Assembly: GCA_007116765.1 (NCBI GenBank) | Contig: SKHV01000146.1 | Coordinates: 1-10,365, forward strand | Origin: Prolixibacteraceae bacterium | GTDB lineage: Bacteria; Bacteroidota; Bacteroidia; Bacteroidales; Prolixibacteraceae | Direction of reading: 5' to 3' | DNA: 10,365 bases | Part shown: positions 1 to 6,960 of the stretch, piece after piece | Layout: each line of letters opens with the position of its first letter | How positions within the stretch are numbered: the first letter of the stretch is position 1 | Notes under the pieces: generated by a model | What the model was told of the DNA's origin: nothing | The model's database searches: none | What the model saw: the letters and a program-made list of their open reading frames with translations, nothing else | Made by a program: the position numbers and the translations under genes

Positions 1-321
1 ATTCCGGTGAGCCAGGGCATGCTCGATGCTCACTTTGGCCACTGTAAACATTTTGCCATTTTCGATATGGATGGAAAGGAAATTGTAAATGAAACGCTCA
101 TCGATGCCCCTCCGCATGAACCGGGTTTGTTACCCGGATTTTTAGCCGGTCATGGTGTTACCGACATTATTGCAGGAGGAATGGGACATAGGGCCATCAC
201 ACTTTTCCACGAGAGTGGGGTCAATGTTTTTGTGGGTGCTCCTCAACTATCGGCTCAACATGTAGTGAAAGGTTTTGTGAATAATACCATTCAATTCACC
301 GCCAATTATTGCGATCATTAA
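1..321 (+). CDS. NifX/NifB-C/Orp-family small metallocluster-binding protein, 5'-truncated by window edge
   Basis: The frame is open from base 1, and the family N-terminus is visible before any internal start: I-P-V-S-Q-G, then a loop containing HFGHC (fragment residues 11-15). Relatives begin with something like M-K-I-A-(I/V)-P-V, so only a few residues are missing, and the GTG at 7 is an internal Val rather than the start. GGMGHRAI (59-66), followed by a segment ending VGAPQ, matches the core of the dinitrogenase iron-molybdenum cofactor biosynthesis superfamily (PF02579). The 106-residue fragment is the usual length for stand-alone members. Such proteins fold as an RNase-H-like domain that holds metal-sulfur clusters (NifX, NafY, or the Mo-Cu orange protein of Desulfovibrio). 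No nif genes are visible here, so a nitrogenase role is not supported. The next gene starts 12 bases downstream. The family call is firm; the ligand is unknown. Confidence 0.87.
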   Translation: MPVSQGMLDAHFGHCKHFAIFDMDGKEIVNETLIDAPPHEPGLLPGFLAGHGVTDIIAGGMGHRAITLFHESGVNVFVGAPQLSAQHVVKGFVNNTIQFTANYCDH

Positions 322-333
322 CCAGAGGGTGCT

Positions 334-1185
334 ATGAGGAAAGAATGCTATTATTGTCATTCCAAAACAAAAGATAAACTCATTGAAAAGTTCGATTTTT
401 GCGGCGATAAACTCGACAAATTTTCTAAAAATGTGGATAGTTTTCTTCAGCACTACTGGCACCTGGAAAATCCGTTAATTTCCATGCATATTCAGCGCAT
501 GGCTAAGGAAATCCTCCACATCGACGATTTGTACAAAAGCGAAAAGCATTTCGCCAATTCCATGCTGATGGCTACCTACTCAAAGTGGGAAGAAACCATT
601 TCTTCGAGTGATAATCCATTTCATACAGCGCTTAAACTTGCGGTAATCGGGAATATTATCGACTATGGTGCTCATGTGGTTCCCGAATCGATAGAAGATT
701 TCATTGAATCGCAATTGCTGTTACCATTGGCTGTCGATGATGCAGAACAACTTCGCTTTTTGATAAATGATGCCCAATCTGTTCTTTACCTGGGCGATAA
801 TTCGGGTGAAATTGTTTTTGATAAACTGTTTATCGAAACCATGAACCATACAAACGTAACTTTTGCCGTTCGCGAATTGCCGGTAATCAACGATGTAACC
901 CGGGCCGAAGCAGCTTATGTTGGAATGGACTCGGTTTGCCGCGTAATTTCCAACGGTTACGATGCTCCTTCCACCCTGCTGGATTATTGTTCCGACGATT
1001 TTAAAAGTGTTTTCAACAAAGCCGATCTGATTATTTCAAAAGGACAGGGCAATTTTGAAGGCTTGATGAACACCGACAAAAAAAATATTTGCTTTATGCT
1101 GATGGCCAAATGCGAACCCATAGCCGAAATGCTGGGTGTGGAGAAGGGAAGTATGGTTGTAAAATTAAAACAACAGAAGAGATGA
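334..1185 (+). CDS. DUF89/ARMT1-like metal-dependent phosphatase family protein
   Basis: This 283-residue protein carries the hallmarks of the DUF89 damage-control phosphatase family (PF01937): LGDNSGE at 153-159 (metal-binding Asp-Asn and Gly-Glu), the RELPVINDVT segment at 180-189, ISKGQGNFEG at 234-243, and a C-terminal stretch ending in a VEKGSMVV-type strand near 269-276. An N-terminal CYYC (Cys5, Cys8) is typical of the prokaryotic subgroup represented by archaeal AF1104/PH1575, and Cys23 lies nearby. Characterised relatives hydrolyse phosphate esters of damaged or surplus metabolites using divalent metals; the substrate here cannot be read from the sequence. An AGAGGG stretch at 324-329 precedes the ATG. 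The next ATPase starts 2 bases after the stop, so the two are probably co-transcribed. Placement between an Orp-like protein and Fe-S ATPases suggests a job in the same cofactor system (inference). Confidence 0.86.
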   Translation: MRKECYYCHSKTKDKLIEKFDFCGDKLDKFSKNVDSFLQHYWHLENPLISMHIQRMAKEILHIDDLYKSEKHFANSMLMATYSKWEETISSSDNPFHTALKLAVIGNIIDYGAHVVPESIEDFIESQLLLPLAVDDAEQLRFLINDAQSVLYLGDNSGEIVFDKLFIETMNHTNVTFAVRELPVINDVTRAEAAYVGMDSVCRVISNGYDAPSTLLDYCSDDFKSVFNKADLIISKGQGNFEGLMNTDKKNICFMLMAKCEPIAEMLGVEKGSMVVKLKQQKR

Positions 1186-1187
1186 GC

Positions 1188-2060
1188 ATGCAGATTGCCA
1201 TTGCAAGCGGAAAGGGAGGAACCGGAAAAACAACGGTATCAGTAAATCTGTACTACTTTTTAAACCAACTGCTCAACAATCGGGTTCAGTTAATCGATTG
1301 CGATGTGGAAGAGCCCAACGACATACTTTTCTTCGATCAAGCTCAATTGCAGTCGCAGCACACTGTAAACCAACTAATTCCTGAAATTGACACTGCGAAA
1401 TGTACTTTTTGTACTTTATGTGCAGAGTATTGTGCATTTAATGCCATATCGATTATTCCCAAGCTAAAGTTCGCCCATGTCAGCCATTCGCTTTGTCATT
1501 CGTGCGGTGCATGTTTGTATGCATGCAAGTTCGGCGCTGTTCATGAAAAACCCTTGGAGGTAGGGCGTGTTTACAATTATGAAGTATCGTACGGTATTGG
1601 CATTGCCGAAGGGCGTCTGAAAGTTGGGTCGGCCATGCAAACCCTCATGGTGAAGCAGGTGAAAAAACATCAAAATCCAGAAGCCGAAATAGTATTGCTG
1701 GATTCACCTCCGGGAACGAGTTGTCCGGTAGTTGAAACCATTTCCGATGCCCACTACACCATACTGGTTGTTGAGCCGACACCCTTTGGCATGCACGATT
1801 TCAAGCTTATGGTAAAACTGTTGTCTGATGTGGATGTGAAGTTTGGAGTCATAATTAACAAAGCGCATATGGGCAACGACGAGATTTACCAATACCTTCG
1901 CAAAGAAAAGATTGAGTTGCTCGGCGAAATACCATTCATGAAAGAATATGCCCGCACATATGCCCGTGGAGAGTTGCTTACAAGTATTCCTGCTGAAGTT
2001 TCGAAGGAATACGAAAAAATTGCACATCGGATTATCGAAATTAGAACAGCTATGGCATGA
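1188..2060 (+). CDS. MinD-superfamily P-loop ATPase with inserted 2x[4Fe-4S] ferredoxin domain (copy 1)
   Basis: A 290-residue soluble ATPase. The deviant Walker A GKGGTGKTT is at residues 8-16, a switch I-like DCDVEEPN at about 37-44 and the switch II DSPPG at 172-176. Inserted between these are two CxxCxxCxxxC clusters (Cys72/75/78/82 and Cys103/106/109/113), each expected to hold a [4Fe-4S] centre. This is the COG1149-type architecture related to Mrp/NBP35 and NifH. I start at 1188 because the protein then begins MQIAIASGKGG as in relatives, and an AGAAGAG stretch (1175-1181) sits 6 bases upstream. ATG 1182, overlapping the previous stop, would add two residues. Starts further upstream would lie deep inside the DUF89 gene. 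Cys179 directly after switch II is shared with the next gene. Probable role: ATP-gated transfer or insertion of an Fe-S or related cluster, acting with copy 2; cargo unknown. Confidence 0.9.
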   Translation: MQIAIASGKGGTGKTTVSVNLYYFLNQLLNNRVQLIDCDVEEPNDILFFDQAQLQSQHTVNQLIPEIDTAKCTFCTLCAEYCAFNAISIIPKLKFAHVSHSLCHSCGACLYACKFGAVHEKPLEVGRVYNYEVSYGIGIAEGRLKVGSAMQTLMVKQVKKHQNPEAEIVLLDSPPGTSCPVVETISDAHYTILVVEPTPFGMHDFKLMVKLLSDVDVKFGVIINKAHMGNDEIYQYLRKEKIELLGEIPFMKEYARTYARGELLTSIPAEVSKEYEKIAHRIIEIRTAMA

Positions 2061-2116
2061 ATTTGACCGGCTCCTATACAAATTCCGGATGACGGTTTAT
2101 GTTTGAAAATTTAATC

Positions 2117-2980
2117 ATGAAGGAAATTACCATATTAAGCGGGAAAGGCGGCACCGGTAAAACATCGATAACGTCAGCACTGGCCACATTGGCCCGGAAT
2201 GCTGTTTTTTGCGACAACGATGTTGATGCAGCTGATTTGCACCTTATTCTTAAACCCACAATTGAAGAAGAGTACATATTTAAAGGAGCGTGGGAAGCAT
2301 TTATTGATAGTGAACGCTGCAATTCTTGCGGTTTGTGCGTAGACTATTGTCGCTTTGGGGCAATTCATCCAAGAGATAGTGCTTACGATGTAAATACCTT
2401 TCAATGTGAAGGATGTCGTTTGTGCGAGCGTGTATGCCCCGAAAAAGCGATACATTCGGAGCAAAGCATACGCAACCGTTGGTTTGTTTCAGCTACCCGT
2501 TTTGGGAAAATGGTGCATGCCAACATGCTCCCTGGCGAAGAAAATTCAGGTAAGCTGGTGGCAACAATTCGCGAGAAAGCGCGCCAAATAGCACGCCTCG
2601 AAAAACAGGAATTTATCATTAACGACGGACCTCCGGGTATTGGTTGTGCCGCAATTTCGTCGATAACCGGCACCGACCATATTTTGCTGGTTATTGAGCC
2701 AAGCCGGTCGGGATTGCACGATGCAGTAAGAGTTTGCGAGTTGGCCGGCGGCTTTAATATTCCGGTATCGGCTATTATAAATAAATACAACCTGAGCACA
2801 GAATTATCAAAAAAGGCCGAAGCGTTTTTGTTGGAAAACGAAATCCCCCTGTTGGCAAAAATACCTTTCGACCATGCATTTGTTCAGGCAATGATAGAAG
2901 GGAAAAGCATCGTGGAATATGCACCTGCTTCCGATATTTCGAAAAGAATTCAAGCCGTATGGGAGCAAATTAAGAGTTAA
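2117..2980 (+). CDS. MinD-superfamily P-loop ATPase with inserted 2x[4Fe-4S] ferredoxin domain (copy 2)
   Basis: A 287-residue paralogue of the preceding gene with the same domain order: Walker A GKGGTGKTS at 9-17, DNDVDAADLHL at 33-43, ferredoxin cysteines 68/71/74/78 and 97/100/103/107, then switch II DGPPGIGC at 170-177. The second cluster ends in the classical Cys-Pro, unlike copy 1. I chose ATG 2117 because it gives the family-like beginning MKEITILSGKGG; the in-frame ATG at 2099 would add six residues (MFENLI), and neither has a clear Shine-Dalgarno sequence. Such ATPases occur in tandem pairs in anaerobes, for example beside Orp in Desulfovibrio, and may act as a heterodimer. The 56-base gap after copy 1 holds no terminator that I can see, so it should belong to the same operon. 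It is the last gene of the run and meets the permease gene tail to tail. Confidence 0.9.
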   Translation: MKEITILSGKGGTGKTSITSALATLARNAVFCDNDVDAADLHLILKPTIEEEYIFKGAWEAFIDSERCNSCGLCVDYCRFGAIHPRDSAYDVNTFQCEGCRLCERVCPEKAIHSEQSIRNRWFVSATRFGKMVHANMLPGEENSGKLVATIREKARQIARLEKQEFIINDGPPGIGCAAISSITGTDHILLVIEPSRSGLHDAVRVCELAGGFNIPVSAIINKYNLSTELSKKAEAFLLENEIPLLAKIPFDHAFVQAMIEGKSIVEYAPASDISKRIQAVWEQIKS

Positions 2981-2985
2981 CTTGT

Positions 2986-5900
2986 CTACTCATTCCGCAA
3001 ACTTTCTATCACATTCATTTTTCTGATTTGATGCGCTGCAAGCACCACAATCCAAAACAGGCCGTTTGCCACAATAATGGCCATGAGCATGGCCACAAAA
3101 CCTGCCGACAAGTCGCTCAGTTGTCTGCTTATTGATGGGTAAACTGCAACTATGGCCGTAACAAAACCGATGGTGATACCCGCAACCAGCAGCACCGAAA
3201 ATTCGGCCACCACCATATTTCTTATACGTTTACGTTTGAAGCCGAGTGCCGTTAATGTGGAAAATTCGGCTTTGCGCTCAAGCATCGAACGTTGCAACAC
3301 AATGGCCAGGCCAAATGTTCCTATAAGCAAACCCAATGCTCCCAGCATCAGAAATATGCTAAGATACGTGCTTTCGATGGTGTTGAACATGGCCAACCTG
3401 TTTGCGGTAAGATGCATTTCCCATCCCAGATCGCGATAAGTAAGGGTCAGCTCGTCGGCAATGGGTTCGGGGTTTTCATGACTGCCATCAATCAGGAATA
3501 CATTGCTGCCGCTTGTGGTGGGGAAGTGTTTCAGGAAATTCTCGTTGTCGATTATCACATTGCCCTGAAAAACCGATGCCGAAAGCCCGGCAATTAAGAG
3601 CAGCTTCACTTCTTCGCCCAATGCGTTTTGATAAATAAGCGTGTCGCCCACTTTTTTGCCTAAGCTCCACTGTATAACGGTTTGGTCGGCAATGGCGGGC
3701 ACGCAATCGCCAAAATCGGCTTTTAACATTGGCCAAAGGTCGGTTTCGTGTCGCAATTCACTCATTTTGGTTTGAAATGAAAACCTATCGAAAAGCTGTT
3801 CGCTGTTAACTCCCAGTACGCGCGGATTGGCAATGCGATTCAGGTTGAGGCAACTGGCATCGTCGCCCTCGGCAGTATGGAAATGCACTGCCGAAAAGTC
3901 TTCAACAAACGATTGATCACGGCGATAGCTTTCGTCGTTCAAATTGTGCAGCAGCGGAACAGTCGATTCGGCCCAATATAAAAATCCCCCGGTTCCACTA
4001 TGCGGGTCGTCGCTGGCTGCAAAAAAGTCTTTCCGGTTCATGCCGGTCGAAACCACCAGAAATGTTCCAATGGCCAACAGCACAAGCACCATAAGGCTGC
4101 GACTACGACTATGCCTGAGGTTTTGTGCCACTAAGCTTAATGTGTTCACTTTCGTAAGTGCCGCTTTTTCTTTTCTCAATAGGAAAACTCTGGCTCCTAA
4201 TACCGATGCAACAAGTAGCGCACCACCGGCCATGAAGAAGAATGCCGAATTGATTTGGTTTGAACCCATTAGCTGCACTACAAGTACCCCGAGCCCAAAT
4301 ACCAAAAATAGAAAAGCAACGATTTTTTCATATCTGATTGTTGATTTTTTCGACGAGATTTGCTGGCGGCGTTGCAGTTGCACAATGTTACGTTTGAGTG
4401 TTTTGCGCAACACAAACCAAATTGTAACAAGCGAAACCAATACACTTATGGCAAACCCAATAAACAAGGTAAGTATTTTGTAGTGGCTAAGCAGCACATC
4501 GGTACGCACTATGTCGTGCCAAACACGGTTCAATCCAATAAAAACCAGTTCGTTATAAAGCACGGCAAGGGCAACCCCCGCCAAAGCGCCAAGTGCCGAT
4601 ATGGCAAGGCCTTCGAGCAAAAATAGTTTCATCACTTCTTTCTGTTTGAAACCCATGGCCGAAAGCGTGCCCATTTCGCCACGCCTTTTTTCGAGGTTGA
4701 ACACAAACAGCAAGGCGGTAAGCAGCAAGCCCGAAACCAAAATGAAGAAGCTTAGCCCGATAAACAAGGAGCTAAAATCGGTGCCTCCGGTGGCAGCACT
4801 AAGACCTTCGGAGCGTACATCGCGCACTTGCAGGTCGAAAACGAAAGGGTCGATTTGCGCCAGTAGTTGCGCGCTTAAATCTTTGAGGCTGATAGTGTTC
4901 TGATTAAAGCGTAAAGCGGTGGCCGATCCGAAACGGTTGCCCCAAAGTTCAACTCCCTGCGAGTGGGCAATAAAAGCCTTGGGCGTTCCTCTGTATTGTG
5001 TCCAGTAGTCTTCGTCTTTGTCGCGTATCGTCTGCAAGTCGACCGGCACGCCGGTGTCCCAATCGCGGCAGCTTTCCGAGTCCGATAAACCTGGTATTTC
5101 GGGCATCAGCATGCGGTCGGCAAAGTAGCCTTCAATAGGAACAATGGCCGAAACCATGAATTGCCGTTCGGTTTCTTCGAGTTCGCGCAAAGGGCCAATT
5201 TCGAAATATCTTATGGAAACCGTATCGCCAACACGGGCACCAATATCGTCGGCAAGCCACTGGTTTATCCACACTTCGCCGGGTGGTAGTTTTTCGTCGG
5301 ATAAGGTCGATACAAACGAGTAGGGTGTGGTTTTTCCTTCAAGTGATATGGCATTGGCAAAGTAGGTTAAAATTGGGGTGAAGTTCAGGCTGGTGTTTTC
5401 GGCCACACGGTGCAAGGCATCGTCAATAAAAACCCTGGCCGAGCGTAATTCCCACTTGCTGTCGGCAGCGGCATCGAGAATTTCGAGCCCCGAATCGTCG
5501 AGGGTCCAGTGGGCTATCACCGCGTTTTCAATCTCATTTATTGTTTTATTGGTGTTTATAAAAAGCACATTGGCGCGCCCGTCCATTTCAGAAAGTTGGT
5601 TAAGGTATTCAATGGAGAGGAAAACATTGAAAGGTGCAGTTTGCGAATTTTGAAGGTTGAGGCGCCCCATTTGCTCGGCGTTTAAAATACCTGCCACGGT
5701 CAGGCGTGCTGTGCTGGTTTGGTCTTCGGCCGACACAAAAGGCGCATTGGCAGGCAGCAAACTCCCTTTTTCAATACGCAACAAAAATTGGTCGCCATCC
5801 GATAGATTCATGCGTTGAGCGGTGTTTTCGCTAATGAAAGCGCTAGCTCGGTCGGGTTCATTGGTTAAGGGCGTGTAAGCAGTCGAAACTACTTCGTCGA

Positions 5901-6246
5901 ATTTACTGTCGATACCCCATACCTGTATGTTGTTCAGGCGAATTTGCCCTCCGTCGGCCGAGGCCATTCCTTCGAGCCGCAGGGCAGCCGATGTGGCTAT
6001 TCCCTGTTCGTTTAGTTCGTCGGCCAGGCCGGTGGTAAAGAACCTTTCGCCCGAAGTGAGCGAATGGCTAACATTGCCTAGGCGCGCTTCGACACCTTGC
6101 AGCAGGCTGTGTTTTACCGAATCGCCTACAATTAGCCCGCCTGTAAGTACGGCTGTGCTTATTGCCACTCCCAGGGCAACCCACAAGTTTGCCTTGAAAT
6201 AGTGCTTGAAGCCTGAACGAAAAAGATTGTTTAGTAAGTATGACAT
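2986..6246 (-). CDS. ABC transporter permease with duplicated FtsX domains (YbbP/LolC-E/MacB superfamily)
   Basis: A 1086-residue inner-membrane protein. Hydrophobic segments by eye lie at about 20-41, 492-516, 543-567, 590-613, 642-660, 668-690, 716-735, 958-983, 1013-1036 and 1047-1071, giving ten TM helices as in YbbP. Two FtsX cores are recognisable from the cytoplasmic motif following the first helix of each core: EKRRGEMGTLSAMGF (519-533) and ERKAEFSTLTALGF (990-1003). They are preceded by large extracytoplasmic domains of about 450 and 220 residues, making the protein longer than E. coli YbbP (about 800). These type VII-like permeases do not pump substrate through a channel; they use ATP to drive periplasmic work such as lipoprotein extraction, lipid handling or drug/peptide export. 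The partner ATPase is almost certainly the gene at 6961-7629, now separated by a toxin-antitoxin pair. The start ATG lies 9 bases after the toxin stop codon. The substrate cannot be told. Confidence 0.92.
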   Translation of the reverse strand: MSYLLNNLFRSGFKHYFKANLWVALGVAISTAVLTGGLIVGDSVKHSLLQGVEARLGNVSHSLTSGERFFTTGLADELNEQGIATSAALRLEGMASADGGQIRLNNIQVWGIDSKFDEVVSTAYTPLTNEPDRASAFISENTAQRMNLSDGDQFLLRIEKGSLLPANAPFVSAEDQTSTARLTVAGILNAEQMGRLNLQNSQTAPFNVFLSIEYLNQLSEMDGRANVLFINTNKTINEIENAVIAHWTLDDSGLEILDAAADSKWELRSARVFIDDALHRVAENTSLNFTPILTYFANAISLEGKTTPYSFVSTLSDEKLPPGEVWINQWLADDIGARVGDTVSIRYFEIGPLRELEETERQFMVSAIVPIEGYFADRMLMPEIPGLSDSESCRDWDTGVPVDLQTIRDKDEDYWTQYRGTPKAFIAHSQGVELWGNRFGSATALRFNQNTISLKDLSAQLLAQIDPFVFDLQVRDVRSEGLSAATGGTDFSSLFIGLSFFILVSGLLLTALLFVFNLEKRRGEMGTLSAMGFKQKEVMKLFLLEGLAISALGALAGVALAVLYNELVFIGLNRVWHDIVRTDVLLSHYKILTLFIGFAISVLVSLVTIWFVLRKTLKRNIVQLQRRQQISSKKSTIRYEKIVAFLFLVFGLGVLVVQLMGSNQINSAFFFMAGGALLVASVLGARVFLLRKEKAALTKVNTLSLVAQNLRHSRSRSLMVLVLLAIGTFLVVSTGMNRKDFFAASDDPHSGTGGFLYWAESTVPLLHNLNDESYRRDQSFVEDFSAVHFHTAEGDDASCLNLNRIANPRVLGVNSEQLFDRFSFQTKMSELRHETDLWPMLKADFGDCVPAIADQTVIQWSLGKKVGDTLIYQNALGEEVKLLLIAGLSASVFQGNVIIDNENFLKHFPTTSGSNVFLIDGSHENPEPIADELTLTYRDLGWEMHLTANRLAMFNTIESTYLSIFLMLGALGLLIGTFGLAIVLQRSMLERKAEFSTLTALGFKRKRIRNMVVAEFSVLLVAGITIGFVTAIVAVYPSISRQLSDLSAGFVAMLMAIIVANGLFWIVVLAAHQIRKMNVIESLRNE

Positions 6247-6255
6247 TTAAAATAT

Positions 6256-6699
6256 TTATCGGTTAAATTTTGTTTTATCGAAAAGCTCCGATGTAGATAT
6301 GAACCTATCCCATCCTTTGGGAAGTAAACCATCACGAAGCTCTTTATCTCCACTCCAAAACCATCCTCTTAGGTGCTCTGTAAGGGCAATAAATTCAGCA
6401 TCGTCAACATCAATATCCTGTGTTAATGAAATTGCACGCATGTATGATTGTTTAGAAATTAATTCGATATTTACAAATCGGATTTTCCGGGTTATTAATT
6501 CTATAACCCTATCAAGTTCCGGCTCTGAATAATTTGTTAGTGCTAATATTTTAAGTCTATGTTCTTCAATTTCTCTTTTTAACTGTTCAGTTGAATAAAA
6601 ATTCAGTCTACTTCGAGGTTGTAAAATAATTCTTGCAATTTTACTGTTCGTATTGAGGATTGAACTAAAAGCAATGTTTGTATCAACTACTATCCTCAT
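6256..6699 (-). CDS. PIN-domain toxin (VapC-like ribonuclease)
   Basis: A 147-residue protein beginning MRIVVDTNIAFSSIL, the usual first strand of a PIN domain with catalytic Asp6. Further acidic residues fit the active-site set: Glu43 or Glu45 in the KREIEEH helix, the DVDDAEF group (best candidate Asp100), and Asp118 in WSGDKEL. PIN toxins are Mg-dependent RNases that cleave tRNA, rRNA or mRNA when their antitoxin is lost. Its start overlaps the stop of the upstream small gene by 4 bases (ATGA), the classic antitoxin-then-toxin layout with translational coupling. Base composition is markedly AT-rich (about one third G+C in lines I counted) compared with the flanking ABC genes (about half), suggesting separate origin. 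All catalytic positions look intact, so it is probably functional. The RNA target is unknown. Confidence 0.88.
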   Translation of the reverse strand: MRIVVDTNIAFSSILNTNSKIARIILQPRSRLNFYSTEQLKREIEEHRLKILALTNYSEPELDRVIELITRKIRFVNIELISKQSYMRAISLTQDIDVDDAEFIALTEHLRGWFWSGDKELRDGLLPKGWDRFISTSELFDKTKFNR

Positions 6700-6899
6700 A
6701 AACCAAGCTGTTCTTTCGTTCTATTCCACCTGCCTTTTTTTATCGATTTAACTAAATCGTCGACTTCGCTTTGCTTCGTTTTTGATTTTTTTGCAATTTC
6801 CACATATTCAAGATAATCAGACAACTCTTGCAATTCATCGATATTAGTATCGCTTGGAAGCCTAAAAATGATTTCCTTTGATGTTCTTTCAATTATCAT
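6696..6899 (-). CDS. Probable antitoxin of the PIN toxin (small uncharacterised protein)
   Basis: A 67-residue protein that ends in a 4-base overlap with the PIN toxin start. It begins with a strand-like segment (EIIFRLP, 9-15), continues with an acidic helical stretch (about 18-36, IDELQELSDYLEYVEIAKK), and ends in a basic, Trp-containing tail (KKGRWNRTKEQLGL, 54-67) of the kind antitoxins use to wrap the toxin. I do not recognise a standard DNA-binding fold (AbrB, RHH or HTH), so the antitoxin role rests on size, position, overlap and partner. It has no Shine-Dalgarno sequence. A TATATTTG element 15 bases before the start could be its own promoter. It shares the low G+C of the toxin gene. 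Confidence 0.77.
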   Translation of the reverse strand: MIIERTSKEIIFRLPSDTNIDELQELSDYLEYVEIAKKSKTKQSEVDDLVKSIKKGRWNRTKEQLGL

Positions 6900-6913
6900 A
6901 TCAGCATTTTTTT

Positions 6914-6921
6914 CAAATATA
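6914..6921 (-). promoter_or_regulatory. Putative Bacteroidota -7 promoter element for the toxin-antitoxin pair
   Basis: Read on the minus strand the sequence is TATATTTG, an exact match to the Bacteroidota TAnnTTTG element, ending 14 bases before the antitoxin ATG, which would leave a very short leader. I found no convincing TTG -33 box at the usual 17-23 base distance, so the call rests on the -7 element and its position only. If real, it gives the pair, and possibly the downstream permease, transcription independent of the ABC ATPase. Confidence 0.45.
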
Positions 6922-6922
6922 C

Positions 6923-6940
6923 AAAAACCGTTACGTTTTT
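6923..6940. repeat. Small inverted repeat between ABC ATPase and antitoxin
   Basis: AAAAAC and GTTTTT arms (6923-6928 and 6935-6940) flank a 6-base centre that itself contains CG/CG complementarity. It lies just upstream of the TATATTTG element as read on the minus strand. It could be an operator for autoregulation by the antitoxin-toxin complex, or a weak hairpin attenuating read-through from the ATPase gene. Arms this short and A/T-rich may also occur by chance. Confidence 0.35.
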
Positions 6941-6960
6941 AGGGCTTTAGTCCTTCATTA

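Noticed and set aside
7..321. GTG at base 7 as the start of the first gene
   Set aside because: The codons before it (Ile-Pro) continue the conserved family N-terminus, so the gene begins left of the window and base 7 is an internal Val.
1..321. Nitrogenase cofactor (nif) locus
   Set aside because: The small protein belongs to the wider NifX/Orp superfamily, and no nifH/D/K/E/N/B gene is present; the neighbours fit Orp-like loci better.
1089..1187. Longer N-terminal start for the first Fe-S ATPase
   Set aside because: It would lie inside the DUF89 gene in another frame and add about 33 residues with no family similarity; the P-loop strand begins at 1188.
1704..2799. Minus-strand frames opposite the two Fe-S ATPases
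   Set aside because: The Cys-rich look comes from reading the ferredoxin codons backwards; no family motifs and no promoter or ribosome binding site.
3152..6202. Several plus-strand open frames of 80-180 codons opposite the permease
   Set aside because: They are antisense shadows of a well-supported 1086-residue membrane protein and have low-complexity Ser/Arg/Pro-rich translations with no domain.
6256..6960. Transposon or integron carrying the toxin-antitoxin pair
   Set aside because: No transposase, terminal inverted repeats, target-site duplication or attC-like structure is visible around the pair.
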